From Macrotis lagotis (lineage: Eukaryota > Chordata > Mammalia > Peramelemorphia > Peramelidae): a stretch of DNA of 64,000 nucleotides. Shown in pieces: positions 24,308 through 34,689 of the stretch (its first letter is position 1; the number at the start of each line of letters is the position of its first letter). Under the pieces are notes generated by a model that was not told where the DNA came from, did no database searches, and saw nothing but the letters and a program-made list of their open reading frames with translations. Made by a program: the position numbers and the translations under genes. Location of the stretch: positions 41,778,154-41,842,153 of the forward strand of contig NC_133665.1 of the NCBI RefSeq assembly GCF_037893015.1, written 5' to 3'.

Positions 24308-24455
24308 TGTTTGTCCTTCATTCTGAAAAAGGACCGATGACATCAAAAAGTGATGTCATGACTGACAAGTGAATTGGATTTAAATGAACAAAACTATGCA
24401 AAATCATTAGTCTCACTCTCTGCTGGAGCCATCTGGGTTCAATGGTAAGATATGT
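24308..24455 (+). repeat. TTGTCCTTCATTCT-family repeat, left part
   Basis: TTTGTCCTTCATTCTGAAAAAGGACCGATGACATC, CAAGTGAATTGGATTTAAATGA and CTGCTGGAGCCATCTGGGTTCAATGG. The same opening recurs at 46376 and 54226. Right half resumes near 24865. Confidence 0.65.
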
Positions 24456-24862
24456 TTGGGACCTAATGGGTTCAGAGTAAATGTAAATAGTAATTGTTTC
24501 TGTTTTACCCAGAAACCCTGAGCATCTTTCCCTCCTAGAATAATTTGTATTTTCTTTTGGACTAGGTAAACCAGGAAGAGTAAAAGCCATTCTCTGCTTC
24601 ATTTCTTATCTAGCTTAATCACTGAATGGTTGTTACCTTAATCAGATTGAGACCTGGGAAAGATTTTAGCTTTAAAAGGACAAGTTCTCCCACTGCATCA
24701 GGGGCTATCTCTAGTTTTCCTGATCCATGTCTTGCCACTGGACCCAGATGACTCCAGAGGAGAGAGGGAGACTGGTGTCTTTGAATACCCTTGCATCACT
24801 TAAATTTTATTCACTTGTATGTCATGGTCCTCTTCGAGAATGAAAAAAATATATAGATTCAG
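24456..24862 (-). repeat. Inverted copy of the TTGTCCTTCATTCT-family repeat
   Basis: On the minus strand: TTCATTCTCGAAGAGGACCATGACATACAAGTG, CTGGGTCCAGTGGCAAGACATGGATCAGGAAAACTAGAGATAGCCCCTGATGCAGTGGGAG, then TTCCCAGGTCTCAATCTGATTAAGG. It lies between the two halves of a plus-strand copy, so it probably inserted there. Confidence 0.6.
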
Positions 24863-24864
24863 TG

Positions 24865-24980
24865 GCAAAAAATAAATCAGAATGAATGGAGATGACTCCA
24901 GATTCAGAAGGAAAGCTTGGCCTTTTTAGCTAGGTCTTTCCCAGATCTCACTTCATCTGAGGCAATGTCTGAGGGAATGA
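24865..24980 (+). repeat. TTGTCCTTCATTCT-family repeat, right part
   Basis: TCAGAATGAATGGAGATGACTCCAG, then CTTGGCCTTTTTAGCTAGGTCTTTCCCAGATCTCAC and CATCTGAGGCAATG resume the plus-strand copy broken at about 24455. Confidence 0.6.
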
Positions 24981-25065
24981 AAGAAAGAAAGAGAAAGAGA
25001 GCAAGAAAGAAAGAGAGCAAGAGCGAGAGCAAGGGCGAGCGAGTGAGCAAGAGAGAGAGAGATAT
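24975..25065. repeat. Purine-rich simple repeat (AAAG/GCGAGAG)
   Basis: GAAAGAAAGAAAGAGAAAGAG then GCGAGAGCAAGGGCGAGCGAG and GAGAGAGAGA. Two overlapping open frames here are artefacts. Confidence 0.85.
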
Positions 25066-25089
25066 CAATCTGAGAGGGGTTTCTGACCA

Positions 25090-25590
25090 AAACTCAAACA
25101 TTTGCTATTCTGAACCTTCAGAACCCAAACAATGACCACATGAGACTTGGGATGGAACTTAATGATTTGAGTTTAAGCCTGATTCTTAAAAAACAAAATC
25201 TAATCCAGAAACCTCAAGATATCTTGTGAGGTTTCAAGATAATAAATGTAATCTCTAAGAACCTTATCATCAATAGAAAAGGTCAAAGGAGTCTACTTAG
25301 ACATGCTCTCTAGCATCAGTTTATTATGTGAGGATGATCCCAAAAAAAAAATGAATGAATGAGTGAGAAAGATGGATGCATTAGAACAGTAAGGGAGAAG
25401 AATAAGAGAGAAAGTTATAAAGATATGTTTCAGGAAGAGTTTTTACAATGGAGAGGAAGAGCAGGTTAATGTTTGAACCTCACACTAATCTGAACTGGTT
25501 CAGAGAGAGAAGAATACATACATACCCACAGCTTGGTAAAGAAATTTACCTTAGCCCTGATGAAATGAAAAGAAGGAATGTACATTCAGT
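25090..25590. other. Repeat-like A/G-rich sequence, unnamed
   Basis: Phrases such as GGATGCATTAGAACAGTAAGGGAGAAGAATAAGAGAGAAAG and GAACCTCACACTAATCTGAACTGGTTCAGA look like retroelement 5' sequence preceding the L1 ORF2 relic. I cannot place it firmly. Confidence 0.3.
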
Positions 25591-26191
25591 GAAGTTAAAA
25601 TAAAAGTAATTATTAGGAGTTACATATACCAATAAAACTGACAGTTTAAATGAAATAGATGAACTTTTACAAAAATATAAATTGCCCAGATTAAATAAGA
25701 GGAACTAGAATACTTAAATAACCCTATCATAGAAGAAAAAAAGATGTTGGTCAAGTTACAAAATGTTCCCCTAAGGGGAAAAATGACTAGATGGTTTTAA
25801 AAATGAATTCTATCAAACATTTAAAGTAGAATTATAATATAAATTAACTGCTTGAAAATGGATAAAGCAGTCCTTCCAAATTCCTTACTTGACAGTTTGG
25901 TACCTAAACCAGGAAGAGTAAAAGCAGAGAAAGAAAATTATAGACCAGATTCCCTAGTGAATATTGATGAAAATATGTTAAATAATATGTTAGTAATATA
26001 TCATAAAAATCACATATTATGATCAGACTTAATTTATATCAAGAATGAAGGATTCGATCTGTATTAGAAAACTCTAAGCATAAATGATCATATTAATAGC
26101 AAAAAGAACAAAAATCAATATATTAATAGATGCAGAAAAAAAGCTTTTGACAAAACACAACATTCATTTCTATTAAAAATACTAAAAAGCA
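25590..26191 (+). mobile_element. L1 ORF2 relic, polymerase region, left part
   Basis: AAAGAAAATTATAGACCAGATTCC encodes [13 protein letters not shown], the L1 reverse-transcriptase start (NYRPIS-like). AAAAAAGCTTTTGACAAAACACAACATTC matches the KAFDKTQH region. Reading frames are broken. Interrupted at 26191 by a SINE. Confidence 0.8.
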
Positions 26192-26357
26192 GGGGTGGCT
26201 AGGTAGCATAGTGGATAAAGTACCGGCCCTGGAGTCAGGAGTACCTGGGTTCAAATCCAGTGATCTCAGACACTTAATAATTATCTAGCTGTGTGGTCTT
26301 GGGCAAGCCACGTAACCCCATTTGCCTTGCAAAAACCTAAAAAAAATACTAAAAGCA
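26175..26357 (+). mobile_element. tRNA-derived SINE (CCTTGCAAAAACC family) in L1
   Basis: SINE body about 26192-26340, with flanks AAAAATACTAAAAAGCA (26175-26191) and AAAAAATACTAAAAGCA (26341-26357), a near-perfect duplication. Head GGGGTGGCTAGGTAGCATAG; the B box GGTTCAAATCCAG is followed by an extra 3-bp GTG/TGA. Confidence 0.95.
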
Positions 26358-26450
26358 CAGGAATAAATATTATAAAACAAATCATATTTTAAAAGTATAA
26401 ATAATATCTATATAAACCAAAGAATAAGCATTATCTGTTATAGAGATAAA

Positions 26451-26625
26451 CTGGAAGCTTTTTTTTTAGGTTTTTACAAGGCAAATGGGGTTACGTGGCT
26501 TGCCCAAGGTCACACAGCTAGGTAATTATTAGGTGTCTAAGGCCAGATTTGAACTCAGGTAGTTCTGACTCCAGGGTCGATGCTCTATCCACTGCACCAC
26601 CTAGTCACCCCTAGAAGCTTTTTTA
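26451..26625 (-). mobile_element. tRNA-derived SINE (CCTTGCAAAAACC family), minus strand, in L1
   Basis: Body about 26468-26610, the only minus-strand copy of this family I found. Plus text begins TTTAGGTTTTTACAAGGCAAATGGGG and ends CACTGCACCACCTAGTCACCCC. Flanks CTGGAAGCTTTTTT / CTAGAAGCTTTTTT form the duplication. It sits 100 bp from the plus-strand SINE, so the pair is inverted. Confidence 0.93.
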
Positions 26626-26628
26626 ATA

Positions 26629-26841
26629 AGATCAAGGATGAAGCACAGTTGTCCATCATCACCATTATTATTCAGCATTGTACTAGAAATGCTACCCATA
26701 ACAATAAAACAAGAAAAAGAAATTGAAAGAATAAGCATAGGCAACAAAGAAATAAAATTATCGTTTTTTGCAAATGATATGATCTTATACTTAGAAAACC
26801 CTAGAGAGTCACCAAAAAAAGTTGAAATAATTAACAATTTT
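26629..26841 (+). pseudogene. L1 ORF2 reverse-transcriptase fragment with altered active site
   Basis: An open stretch of about 68 codons is the L1 ORF2p polymerase core. CPSSPLLFSIVLEMLP corresponds to the motif-B side of L1 RT. KLSFFANDMILYLENP is the catalytic motif, where L1 normally has F-A-D-D; here the first aspartate is asparagine (FAND), which would abolish catalysis. A stop follows at 26842. Upstream L1 text lies left of the two SINEs (25590-26450). It is a dead fragment that merely lacks stops. Confidence 0.85.
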
Positions 26842-27100
26842 TAGTAAAGTAACAGGATTTAAAATAAACACACAAAACATTAGCACTTCTATATGTTACC
26901 CCAAAACAGCAGGAAGACATAGAAAGAAAAATTTGATTTAAAATAACTATAGATTTCAACTTAGATCAATGCATACCATGGAAACAATGTAAATACTAAC
27001 AAACTGCCTTCTGTGGGGAGTGGGGGTGGGAGCAAAATTAGGAGAAAAATTGTAAAATTCAAAGTAAAGAAAATCTTTCAAAAATAAATGGAAAAAATAA
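26842..27100 (+). mobile_element. L1 RT-thumb relic joined to an L1 3' end
   Basis: AACATTAGCACTTCTATATGTTACC continues ORF2. From about 26960 ATCAATGCATACCATGGAAACAATGTAAATACTAACAAACTGCC is an L1 3' UTR, the same ending found at 62.89-63.0 kb. The jump suggests an internal deletion or a second insertion. Confidence 0.6.
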
Positions 27101-27300
27101 CAACAGCAACAAAAACCCTGAATACTACAAAATTACTGTGATTCAATTTGACCCCAAAGAAAAGATGTGAGAAGACACCTTCCTCTGGAACTAGGATCCA
27201 AGCATGATGTCATAAGATTTAATTTTTTTATTAGTTTTGTTGAATTTTTACCCTTTCTTTTTTATTTTTTAAAATTCCTTATTAGAAGGAAGGAATGACT
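27100..27300 (+). mobile_element. L1 3' UTR fragment of a second subfamily
   Basis: GACCCCAAAGAAAAGATGTGAGAAGACACC and ATTAGTTTTGTTGAATTTTTACCC resemble the ending of the 8.5-9.2 kb L1 copy. Confidence 0.5.
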
Positions 27301-27755
27301 TTGGGAGAAAAGGTAAGAAGCATTAGAATGGTAGTTAATGAAAAAACCAAAATATTTTAATAAACAATATGCTAAATAAAAATACATGCTAAAATACATA
27401 TAACATATGTTTACAAAAGTAAACACAAAATAGTATCAATTGCACTACTCTCAGATAGTTTTAAAAAAACAAAAGTTTTGCCTGTGATCTGGAGAGCAAA
27501 TAATGAAACAAACTATTGTGATAGAGCAATGTAAACATGTTTGGATTCAGTCACTATATGGTATATGTTTTCTTGGTTGGTTGTTAGAAGGAAGCTTAGT
27601 CTCAATTTAGGAGAAATTAACTTTTTTATTTTTTTGGTCTTTTTTTCAAGAAATGATTGTGATGTGGGGGGGAAGTATTATAAAACATTTTTGATGACCT
27701 GCTCTTTTCTTCTATTAAAAATTTTAATTATTTAAAAAATAAAATAAAATAACTT
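27300..27755. other. Unassigned AT-rich sequence
   Basis: Nothing recognised. A 64-codon frame at 27541-27735 is hydrophobic by composition only. Confidence 0.4.
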
Positions 27756-27759
27756 GGTA

Positions 27760-29535
27760 TTCTACATGCCAAGCAGCACATGACCAGCTATATGAATATA
27801 ATCATGAAATATTTCACCCAATTAAAACCCTATCAAAATAATTAGAAAAGTATCAATTCCTCATGGATAGATTCAGCCACTATAATAAAAAGAACAGTAC
27901 TATTTGAATTAATTTACTTATTCAATACCCTATGCCTTAATCTACCAAAGAATTACTTTAAAGAACTGAAAAAAATATAACTAAATTCATTTGAAAGAAC
28001 AAAACATCAAAATCATAAAGGAAATGAACAAAAAAGTGAAAGTAACAGCATTATCAGATCTCAAACTAAATTATAAAGCCATAATTATCAAAACTGTTTG
28101 GTGCTAAGTAAGAAATAGAGTGATCAACCAATGAAACATATTTAGGTATACATTAAATAGATGCAAATAAGCACAGTAGTCTAGTATTTGATATGATCCT
28201 AATTATTGAAGCAAGATCTCAAAAAATCTGGAAAAAATATCTGAATATCTGAAATATCTGAAAATATCTGAAAAATATCTGAAAAAATGCCTCAAAAAAA
28301 ACCTCCTGAGTAAACTAGAAAGTAGTTTGGCAGAAACTGGGCATGAGCCAATATTTCACACCATGGTTCAAGAAAAACTCAACATAGGTATGTGACTTAG
28401 ACATAAAGAGGGATATAATTAGGAAATTAAGGGAAATAGAAGAAATTATTTGTCCGATCTATGAACAGGGGAATGGTTCATGACCAAAAAAGCCATAGAA
28501 AGGTTCATGAGAGATAAAAGAGTTAACTTTGATGACTGAAAATTCAAAGGTGCACAAGCTAAACCAAAATTGAATAAGAACAGGAAAGTGGTGAAAAATT
28601 TTGGTAGTAAAGTTCTTTGACATGGTTCTCATTCCTTAAATATAGAGACTTGAGAAAAAATTATAAAAATAAGAGACATTTCTCAATTGGGAAAAGTTCC
28701 AAGATTATAAACATGCAGTATTCATAGGAAGAAATCAAAGTTATAAATGTTCACATGAAAAAATACTCTAAATCATTATTTATTAGAGAAATAAAAGATA
28801 AAACCATTTTGATATAGACTAATATGACAGAAAAAGGAAAATGGCAAATGCTGGAGGGAATATAAGAAAAGAGTAAACTAATGCACTATTGGTGGAACTG
28901 TGAACTAGTCCAGTCATTCTGGAGATTAATTTGGAACTATGACCCTTTACCCCAGTAATACCACACCTAGCTCTGTAATCCCAAGGAGATAAAAAAAAAG
29001 GAAAAGGATCCATATGTACAAAAATATTCAAAGCAAATTTGTAGTGACAAGAAATTAGAAATTGAAGAGAAAATCATAAATTGTGGAACAGTTGAACAAG
29101 TTATGATCTATGAATGTGATAGAGTATTATTGTGCTGAAAGAAATGAGGAAGGTGGGATAAAGACTTAAATGAACTGAAGACTTAAATGAATTAACAGCA
29201 ATAACATAAAGATAATCAACTATGAAAAACTTAGTTCATATGATCAATACAACAATCTATCACAATTCCAAAAGACTCATGATACAAAATGCTATCCACC
29301 TTCATAAAGAGAGAACTGATGGACTCAGAGTATAGATTGAATATTTTTTCCATTCTTTATTTCTCCTCCTTTTTTTTTTGCTTTGGGGGGTTGAGGGGAA
29401 AGCATGGCTAATATAGATGTTTTTGCATGATTTCACATGTAAGCATATATGTTTCTTGCCTTCTAAATGGATGGGAAGGACAGGGAGGGAGAGAATTTGG
29501 AATTGAAAATTAAAACTACATTCAATTTTTTAAAA
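27760..29535 (+). mobile_element. L1 ORF2 C-terminal half and 3' UTR relic
   Basis: Long L1 text in order: TCCTCATGGATAGATTCAGCCACTATAA, AACAAAAAAGTGAAAGTAACAGC, AAACTAAATTATAAAGCC, CTAATGCACTATTGGTGGAACTGTGAACTAG, ATAGAGTATTATTGTGCTG, TCACAATTCCAAAAGACTCATG, then the 3' UTR ending GGGAGGGAGAGAATTTGG and ATTAAAACTACATTC. Stops and indels throughout. Contains the small A-ladder repeat at 28232-28281. Confidence 0.8.
28232..28281. repeat. Ladder of A(n)TATCTG units
   Basis: Five consecutive units end in TATCTG with A runs of 6, 2, 3, 4 and 5. Successive units from 28244 measure 8, 9, 10 and 11 bp. Inside a dead L1. Confidence 0.85.
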
Positions 29536-29960
29536 AGGATATTTTGTAGTCTGCAAAGAGGAACAATTTCATTTTCTCTTTACTGATATATGTTTCATTT
29601 CTTTTTTTGTCTTATTGCTGTCATTATCATTTCTTGAACTATACCAAATAATAATGGGGAGATATGGCATCCTAAATTTTCCCTATCTTAATTGGGAAAT
29701 CTTTTAGAGTTTCTCAATAGTAAATAAAGTAAGCTTTTTGTTTTACATCTAGACTTTTATTATATTTTTAAAAGTTACTTCTGTCTTATGTTTTTTAGGA
29801 TTTTTAACATAAATTAGCATTAAATTTTATCAAAGATATTTTCTCTATCTAGAAAAATAAACATGTGACTTTGTTTTTATTTTTAATATGATGTTATATT
29901 TCTTTTCCAACATTAAACCATCTTCACATCCCTGTCATAAATACAACATATAGTCACAGT
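29535..29960 (-). mobile_element. L1 ORF2 polymerase fragment, minus strand
   Basis: Complement of the L1 RT core: TTTGTAGTCTGCAAAGAGGAAC covers the catalytic motif (reads as F-A-D-Y on the minus strand, so the second aspartate is lost). ATAATGGGGAGATATGGCATCC and TATCTAGAAAAATAAACATG continue upstream parts. It directly abuts the plus-strand L1 3' end. Confidence 0.65.
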
Positions 29961-30223
29961 AAATAACTTTTTAGATATAAAGGTGAAATTTATTTATTAT
30001 AATTTTATTTTAAAATTTTGCAACAATATTGCCCTCTAGAAACTTTTCTAGCATAATATTAGGACCATAGTTGTCTCATAAATGAATATTTTCAGGAAGA
30101 TGAGATTTGTGTTGAGCCCTATGGATGAACAGAAAATATGTAGAGTAGAAAAGTAGAAGAGCTCAGAAAGAGAACCCAGTTCTTTCGGATCACCCAGTAT
30201 ATGTTCAGGCCCTCTAAGGCCCA

Positions 30224-30450
30224 TTTGGCTTGCTGCCCTTTGATTCTGGCCCACTGTTAGAGGTGAAAATAAATACATTAGAAAAATGAGTGTTTCCTGA
30301 AATATCAGCTGCACCTTATTGTGCTCCAAATTTCACACTGATAAATAACCTCTTTCTCATTAACATGCAGGCTCCCTACAATTAGCACTCTCATTTGCAC
30401 TATGTAAACAGCTTCTAACTCTGCCTTTTACCTCTTTGTTCAAACAAAGA
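30224..30450 (+). repeat. Arm A of an inverted sequence pair
   Basis: About 225 bp that reappear as the reverse complement at 35172-35391, with close similarity from TTTGGCTTGCTGCCCTTTG through GAAATATCAGCTGCACC and CTACAATTAGC to GCACTATGTAAA. I do not recognise the family. A 93-codon minus-strand frame overlapping it lacks protein features and is not kept in arm B. Confidence 0.8.
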
Positions 30451-30454
30451 TTTC

Positions 30455-30745
30455 TGTTAGTGAGAAAAAAGAAAATTAGTAGCAGGTGAGAGCTTATTTT
30501 TAATTATATTGAGATTGACTGTTGTTCTCCAAATCTTCTCTAATTCCCCCAAGATATTTATTTACAGACCTTGATTTTCCATTTTAAAAAAAAACACAAA
30601 AAAACAAAAAAAAATCTTTTCTGGTCTTAATTGACAAATTAGGAACACAAATAGCAGCAGCTAATTTCTGGCCTGGCTCCCAAATAGTGACTGGATCTTC
30701 TCTTTAGTTTTAGTTACCTGGGGTTACGAGTACTATAGAGAAGAA
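30455..30745. other. Unassigned, moderately complex sequence
   Basis: No repeat recognised. The AAACAC/AAAACAAAAA run near 30586-30612 is simple sequence. Less AT-rich than its surroundings, so it could hold conserved non-coding sequence, but I cannot show this. Confidence 0.35.
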
Positions 30746-30749
30746 GAAT

Positions 30750-30985
30750 AGTAATAATGATTGGAATTTATATAGCACTTTGCAGTTTCAAAGCCCTTCT
30801 CATACTTCCACTACCCCCTCAAAAAACTACACACACACTAAATTTGATCTTCACGAGACCTGAGGTCTAAAGAAGTTAAATGACTTTGCCAAAGTGACCC
30901 AATTGATGAATATCAGAGGCTTTGAATCCAAGTCCCTCCTCTTTCAAAATCCAGGACTCTTTCCACTAACCTAAATATTTTATTA
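30750..30985 (-). repeat. MIR-like SINE with long tail
   Basis: GGAATTTATATAGCACTTTGCAG, TTTGATCTTCACGAGACC, AGAAGTTAAATGACTTTGCC, CTTTGAATCCAAGTCCC and ACTCTTTCCACTAACC are the inverted MIR order. Close relatives at 42.75-43.0 and 52.65-52.86 kb. Confidence 0.65.
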
Positions 30986-31199
30986 AGTCTTCGTAGATTT
31001 GGCAAAAATGTTTTATAGGAGTGAAGAAAGAAATTCTCTGCACCTCTAGGAACTCTGACCCCTCAGCCTAAGGCCTCATCTCCTTGATAGACTTGCTTAT
31101 ATTGCCCCAAGGGTATCATTCCATCTCTCTTCTCATTGTCCAGCCCCCTATGCATTTCTGGATTGAAATGTGAGTAGTAAGGCATTCCTGTAGGAATAT

Positions 31200-31365
31200 T
31201 GTATAAATTCAAATTTCAAATATTAATATATGTAAAATAAAATTAATATTCTATATAATCTTCATTTTATTTATATAAACATAAATATACATGAACATGT
31301 ATATATGTGTGTATTTATATAATACATATGTATATTTATGTATACATATATGTATTTATATAATA
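31200..31365. repeat. TA-rich simple sequence
   Basis: ATGTATATATGTG and related AT alternations with ATAC/ATGTAT phrases. No gene. Confidence 0.7.
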
Positions 31366-31372
31366 CAGGTTA

Positions 31373-31497
31373 AATTGTGACCCTGGGAAAGTCCCTTAAC
31401 CCAATTTGTCTCAGTTTCCTCATCTATTTTTTTACAAAGAAAATCTCAAATGGGATCATGAGGAGTCAGACATAGCTGAAACAGTTGAACAATAATA
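31373..31497 (+). mobile_element. 3' half of a longer CORE-SINE (Mar1-like)
   Basis: TGTGACCCTGGGAAAGTCCCTTAACCC, TCAGTTTCCTCATCTATTT and GAGGAGTCAGACATAGCTGAAACAGTTGAACAATA match the second half of the 20906-21142 element. The tRNA head is missing. Confidence 0.65.
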
Positions 31498-31660
31498 AAA
31501 TGTTACATTATGCATTTATATGCTTGTGTATATATGTATATTATAGATATATAAAAATACATATAGACATGTTTGCAGTATATGTATATATGTGCTCATA
31601 TGTATATATGTGCATATATATTTGCCATATTTCTCATATCACATCATCCTCCAAACATCA
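31497..31660. repeat. TA/TG-rich simple sequence
   Basis: TATATGTATATTATAG and repeated ATATGTGC phrases. A Tyr/Ile-rich 78-codon frame here is an artefact. Confidence 0.7.
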
Positions 31661-31865
31661 AGACCATTCAAGATTCCCTGAAAACTATAACAATAGTAAT
31701 AACTGCTCAATGACCCTGTGATAATGAACCATGAAGCAGGGAAGATTATGCCCAGCCAAGGTATTTGCAACCATGCTAGAGGAAATCTAATGCAGAGAAC
31801 AGATCAAAGAGAACTTACCTGGGATGGTGAGTCTTCCAGATGCTTATATTTGTAGTGATATTGTG

Positions 31866-31883
31866 ATAGATAGATAGATAGAT

Positions 31884-31926
<43 letters not shown>

Positions 31927-31953
31927 GATAGATACATAGGTAGATAGATAGTG

Positions 31954-32025
<72 letters not shown>

Positions 32026-32030
32026 CAAGG
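31866..32030. repeat. (GATA)n then (TA)n microsatellite
   Basis: GATA units with GATGATA interruptions at 31866-31951, then about 70 bp of TA alternation to 32023. Ile-Tyr frames on the minus strand are artefacts. Confidence 0.95.
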
Positions 32031-32705
32031 CACAGAACTTTGAAGAGCTCCTCTAAGAGATCTGTAATCACACAAGAGTCTAGTCTATCCATCCACACAA
32101 GAATGACCTGATGGGTGAAGAATGTCCATTGCTCAGGTTTCCATATATATTTCTATCCATCTAGAGTTTATACAACAAACAAAATGTCTATCCAGGATAG
32201 ACAACACATTTGGTCCAGAATTGAGCAGGAGGAGGAAAGTGAGCTAGATTACAAAGCCCTTTAATTGTCCCTCATACTTTCCTTGAAAATAAAGACTCAA
32301 CTTTTAATTGCTAACATTTGACATGAAGCACCAATGTGTTCTGAGAACTAAGGACGAATATAAAACAATGATGTATTGTGGGTATGAACAGGCTGTACTA
32401 TATATCACATGAGGAATTCTAAAGAATACAAGTAAATGGATCATCGAGGAATTAAAGGATTTATGACATGGCAAGAGCAAAAGATGGCAGGGGCTAGCCA
32501 GAGCTAGAATAATGGAAACCTCCAGATGTTGGGGAGAAAGTGAGGATAACCTAGCATAGTGAGTGGACTCCCTTTCCTACTACTTCCCTGGAAAACTATT
32601 GGTAGAATATGTACAAGAGATGCACAGGCTGGACAGGCATGCCATTTGCTTTGCTAGAGAAAGGTCCTCAATTAAGGAAATCACAAATCCACTTTAGTAA
32701 ATGCA
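32030..32705. other. Unassigned sequence
   Basis: No gene or known repeat recognised. Average complexity. Confidence 0.4.
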
Positions 32706-32707
32706 AG

Positions 32708-32800
32708 TGTATATGTGTGTGTGTGTGTGTGTATATGCATGTGTGTGTGTATATATATATATATATGTATATGTATATATGTGTGTATATAAACATAAAT
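32708..32800. repeat. (TG)n/(TA)n microsatellite
   Basis: TATATGTGTGTGTGTGTGTGTG then TATATATATATATATG and TATATGTGTG phrases. Confidence 0.9.
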
Positions 32801-33014
32801 ACATGTTTATATTTATAAGTGACAGTTTTCGATATCAAATCCCTATCTTGTGACCCCAGGTGTGACACTCTTTCCCCATCCACAAAGAATTTTACCATTC
32901 AGAAATTCATCCTAGTAAGACAAATTTGTGTTTTTGTATACAAAGTGTTTCAGGGATAATCCTAAATTGCAAAAATTTGTAGATCTTTGGTGCATCCTGT
33001 ACAATAGAAAGGTT

Positions 33015-33175
33015 TTCTTTGGTTTGACTCTCAGGCCTTCCACTTAATAGCTGTGTGATTTTTGGCAAGAACCACCTCTCTGGCTATCACTTTTCTCATC
33101 TGTAAAATGAAGAGATTCAATTAAATGATCTCAGAAGGTCTTTTTAAGTTCTAGAATCCAATCATCCAGTTCTCT
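33015..33175 (+). repeat. MIR-like CORE-SINE
   Basis: TTGACTCTCAGGCCTTCCACTTAATAGCTGTGTGATTTTTGGCAAG, CTTTTCTCATCTGTAAAATGAAGAG and GATCTCAGAAGGTC are core and tail phrases of MIR. Confidence 0.7.
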
Positions 33176-33371
33176 GACTATGCAGATCTCTTGTCTGTAT
33201 GAGACAATAACTAAGGATGATCCATAGTCTACTTTAGGACTTCAGAAATCCTGTCACACTGGACACAACTTGTCAAATTCACCCCAGCTTCAGAAACAGT
33301 TAAGTTGCCACACTTTTGCATATTAAAGACACACAGGTAAATGTGCTCATTCTGGACCATAAATATGGCAT

Positions 33372-33525
33372 AGGGGTAGCTAGGTGGCTCAATGGAGAGA
33401 GCACCAGAGTTGGAGTCAGGAGGACCTGAGTTCAAATACAGCCTCAGACTTAAAACTTACTTAATTCTGTGACCTTGGGTAAGTCACTTAACCCCATTGT
33501 CTTGCAAAAATCAAAGAAATAAAAT
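33372..33525 (+). mobile_element. tRNA-derived SINE (CCTTGCAAAAACC family), diverged
   Basis: GGGGTAGCTAGGTGGCTCAATGG, GAGTTCAAATACAGCC, CTTAATTCTGTGACCTTGGG and CATTGTCTTGCAAAAATC. Diverged in the middle; the A-rich tail turned into AAATAAAATAAATAAAG. Confidence 0.85.
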
Positions 33526-33529
33526 AAAT

Positions 33530-34080
33530 AAAGTCATAGTAGCTCATCTGCAAAGGGTCATCCTTTTTCTTTTTTAATGAAAACTGGAGATCTAAGTGCT
33601 CAAGTCCCTGTTGGCCCAGATATAGTAGCATTATGTTACATGCCAATTGTTTATGCTCCTAAAAATTTAAACTTTTGGAGTTTTTTTTTTTTAATGAAAA
33701 AGTCTGTGAAATTATTGGCTTGATAGGAACAAATTTGGCACTTTGTTTTTACTTGACCTAACCCCACAAAAAATTAAAATTTGCAAAGTCCTACTCTAGA
33801 ATTTATTAAACTATGTTTGTGATTGGGAAGCAAACATAGTTTTTCTATCATGACTTGCTTTGTTTAGAATTAACCTGAATTATATGATTTTGTTTTCTAC
33901 TCTAATATTTAACTATCCATGATCATGGTTTTGTCTGCATGCCCAAACCCTCCACTGATGCAATTTGAAACCCCCTCAAGGAAGCTAATTTCTAAAAGTT
34001 GTGACCAAACAAAACAAAAAGCATCACCCTGTGGCCCAGCAGGTGATGAGTTTTTTGAATTTAGGAGGGCTTGTCTGACA
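33530..34080. other. Unassigned sequence
   Basis: No gene or repeat recognised. A T run near 33683 is the only simple sequence. Confidence 0.4.
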
Positions 34081-34084
34081 TGAC

Positions 34085-34688
34085 ACTCCCACTACTCTAG
34101 TGCAAGCCTTCATCACTTCCCTTGTGGACTACTGCCATAACCTGCTGGTTATGATGAGACCACAAGTCTCTCCCTTCTCCAGGCCATCATCCACTCAGCT
34201 ACTAAAATGATTTTCATAAAGGGTAAGCCTGACCATGTCGCCTCCAACTCAACAAACTCCAGTGTCTCCCTATCACCTCCAGGATCAAATATATAAAATT
34301 CCCAATTTGACATTCAAAGTCCTTCATCACCTGCCCTCAACCCACCTTTCCAGTCTTATTACACCTTACCCCCCCACCCCGTCTCCTGCTTCCAGACATT
34401 TTCATTGGTCTGTCCTCCATAGCTGGAATGTTCTCTCCCACCTCCCTCATTTCCACCTCCTGGCTTCCATGACTTTAAGTCCCTTCCTTCTGCAAATTTC
34501 TTCCTTTTTATACCATATACTTAGTTTGTTTGTACATAGTTATTGGCATGATGTTGCCCTCATTATACTGTGATGTCAGGGACAGGGGTTGGGTGGAGTT
34601 TGGGTTTGGGGGATTTTGCCTTTCTTTGTATCTTCAATACTTAATACATTATAATAGCTTAACAAATGTTTATTGACTGAATGATCAA
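34085..34688 (+). mobile_element. L2 LINE 3' end relic
   Basis: Order of the L2 3' region: CTTGTGGACTACTGCCATAAC, ACTCCAGTGTCTCCCTATC, GACATTCAAAGTCCTTCATCACC, CACCTTTCCAGTCTTATT, TGCTTCCAGACATTTTC, GGAATGTTCTCTCCC. It ends with CTTTGTATCTTCAATACTTAATAC and TTAACAAATGTTTATTGACTGAATGA, the L2 3' terminus. A 112-codon Pro/Ser-rich frame (34235-34573) lies in it and is not a gene. Confidence 0.75.
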
Positions 34689-34689
34689 G

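Noticed and set aside
34235-34573. 112-codon Pro/Ser-rich frame
   Set aside because: Lies completely within the L2 3' region, which is C/T-rich and often open by chance.
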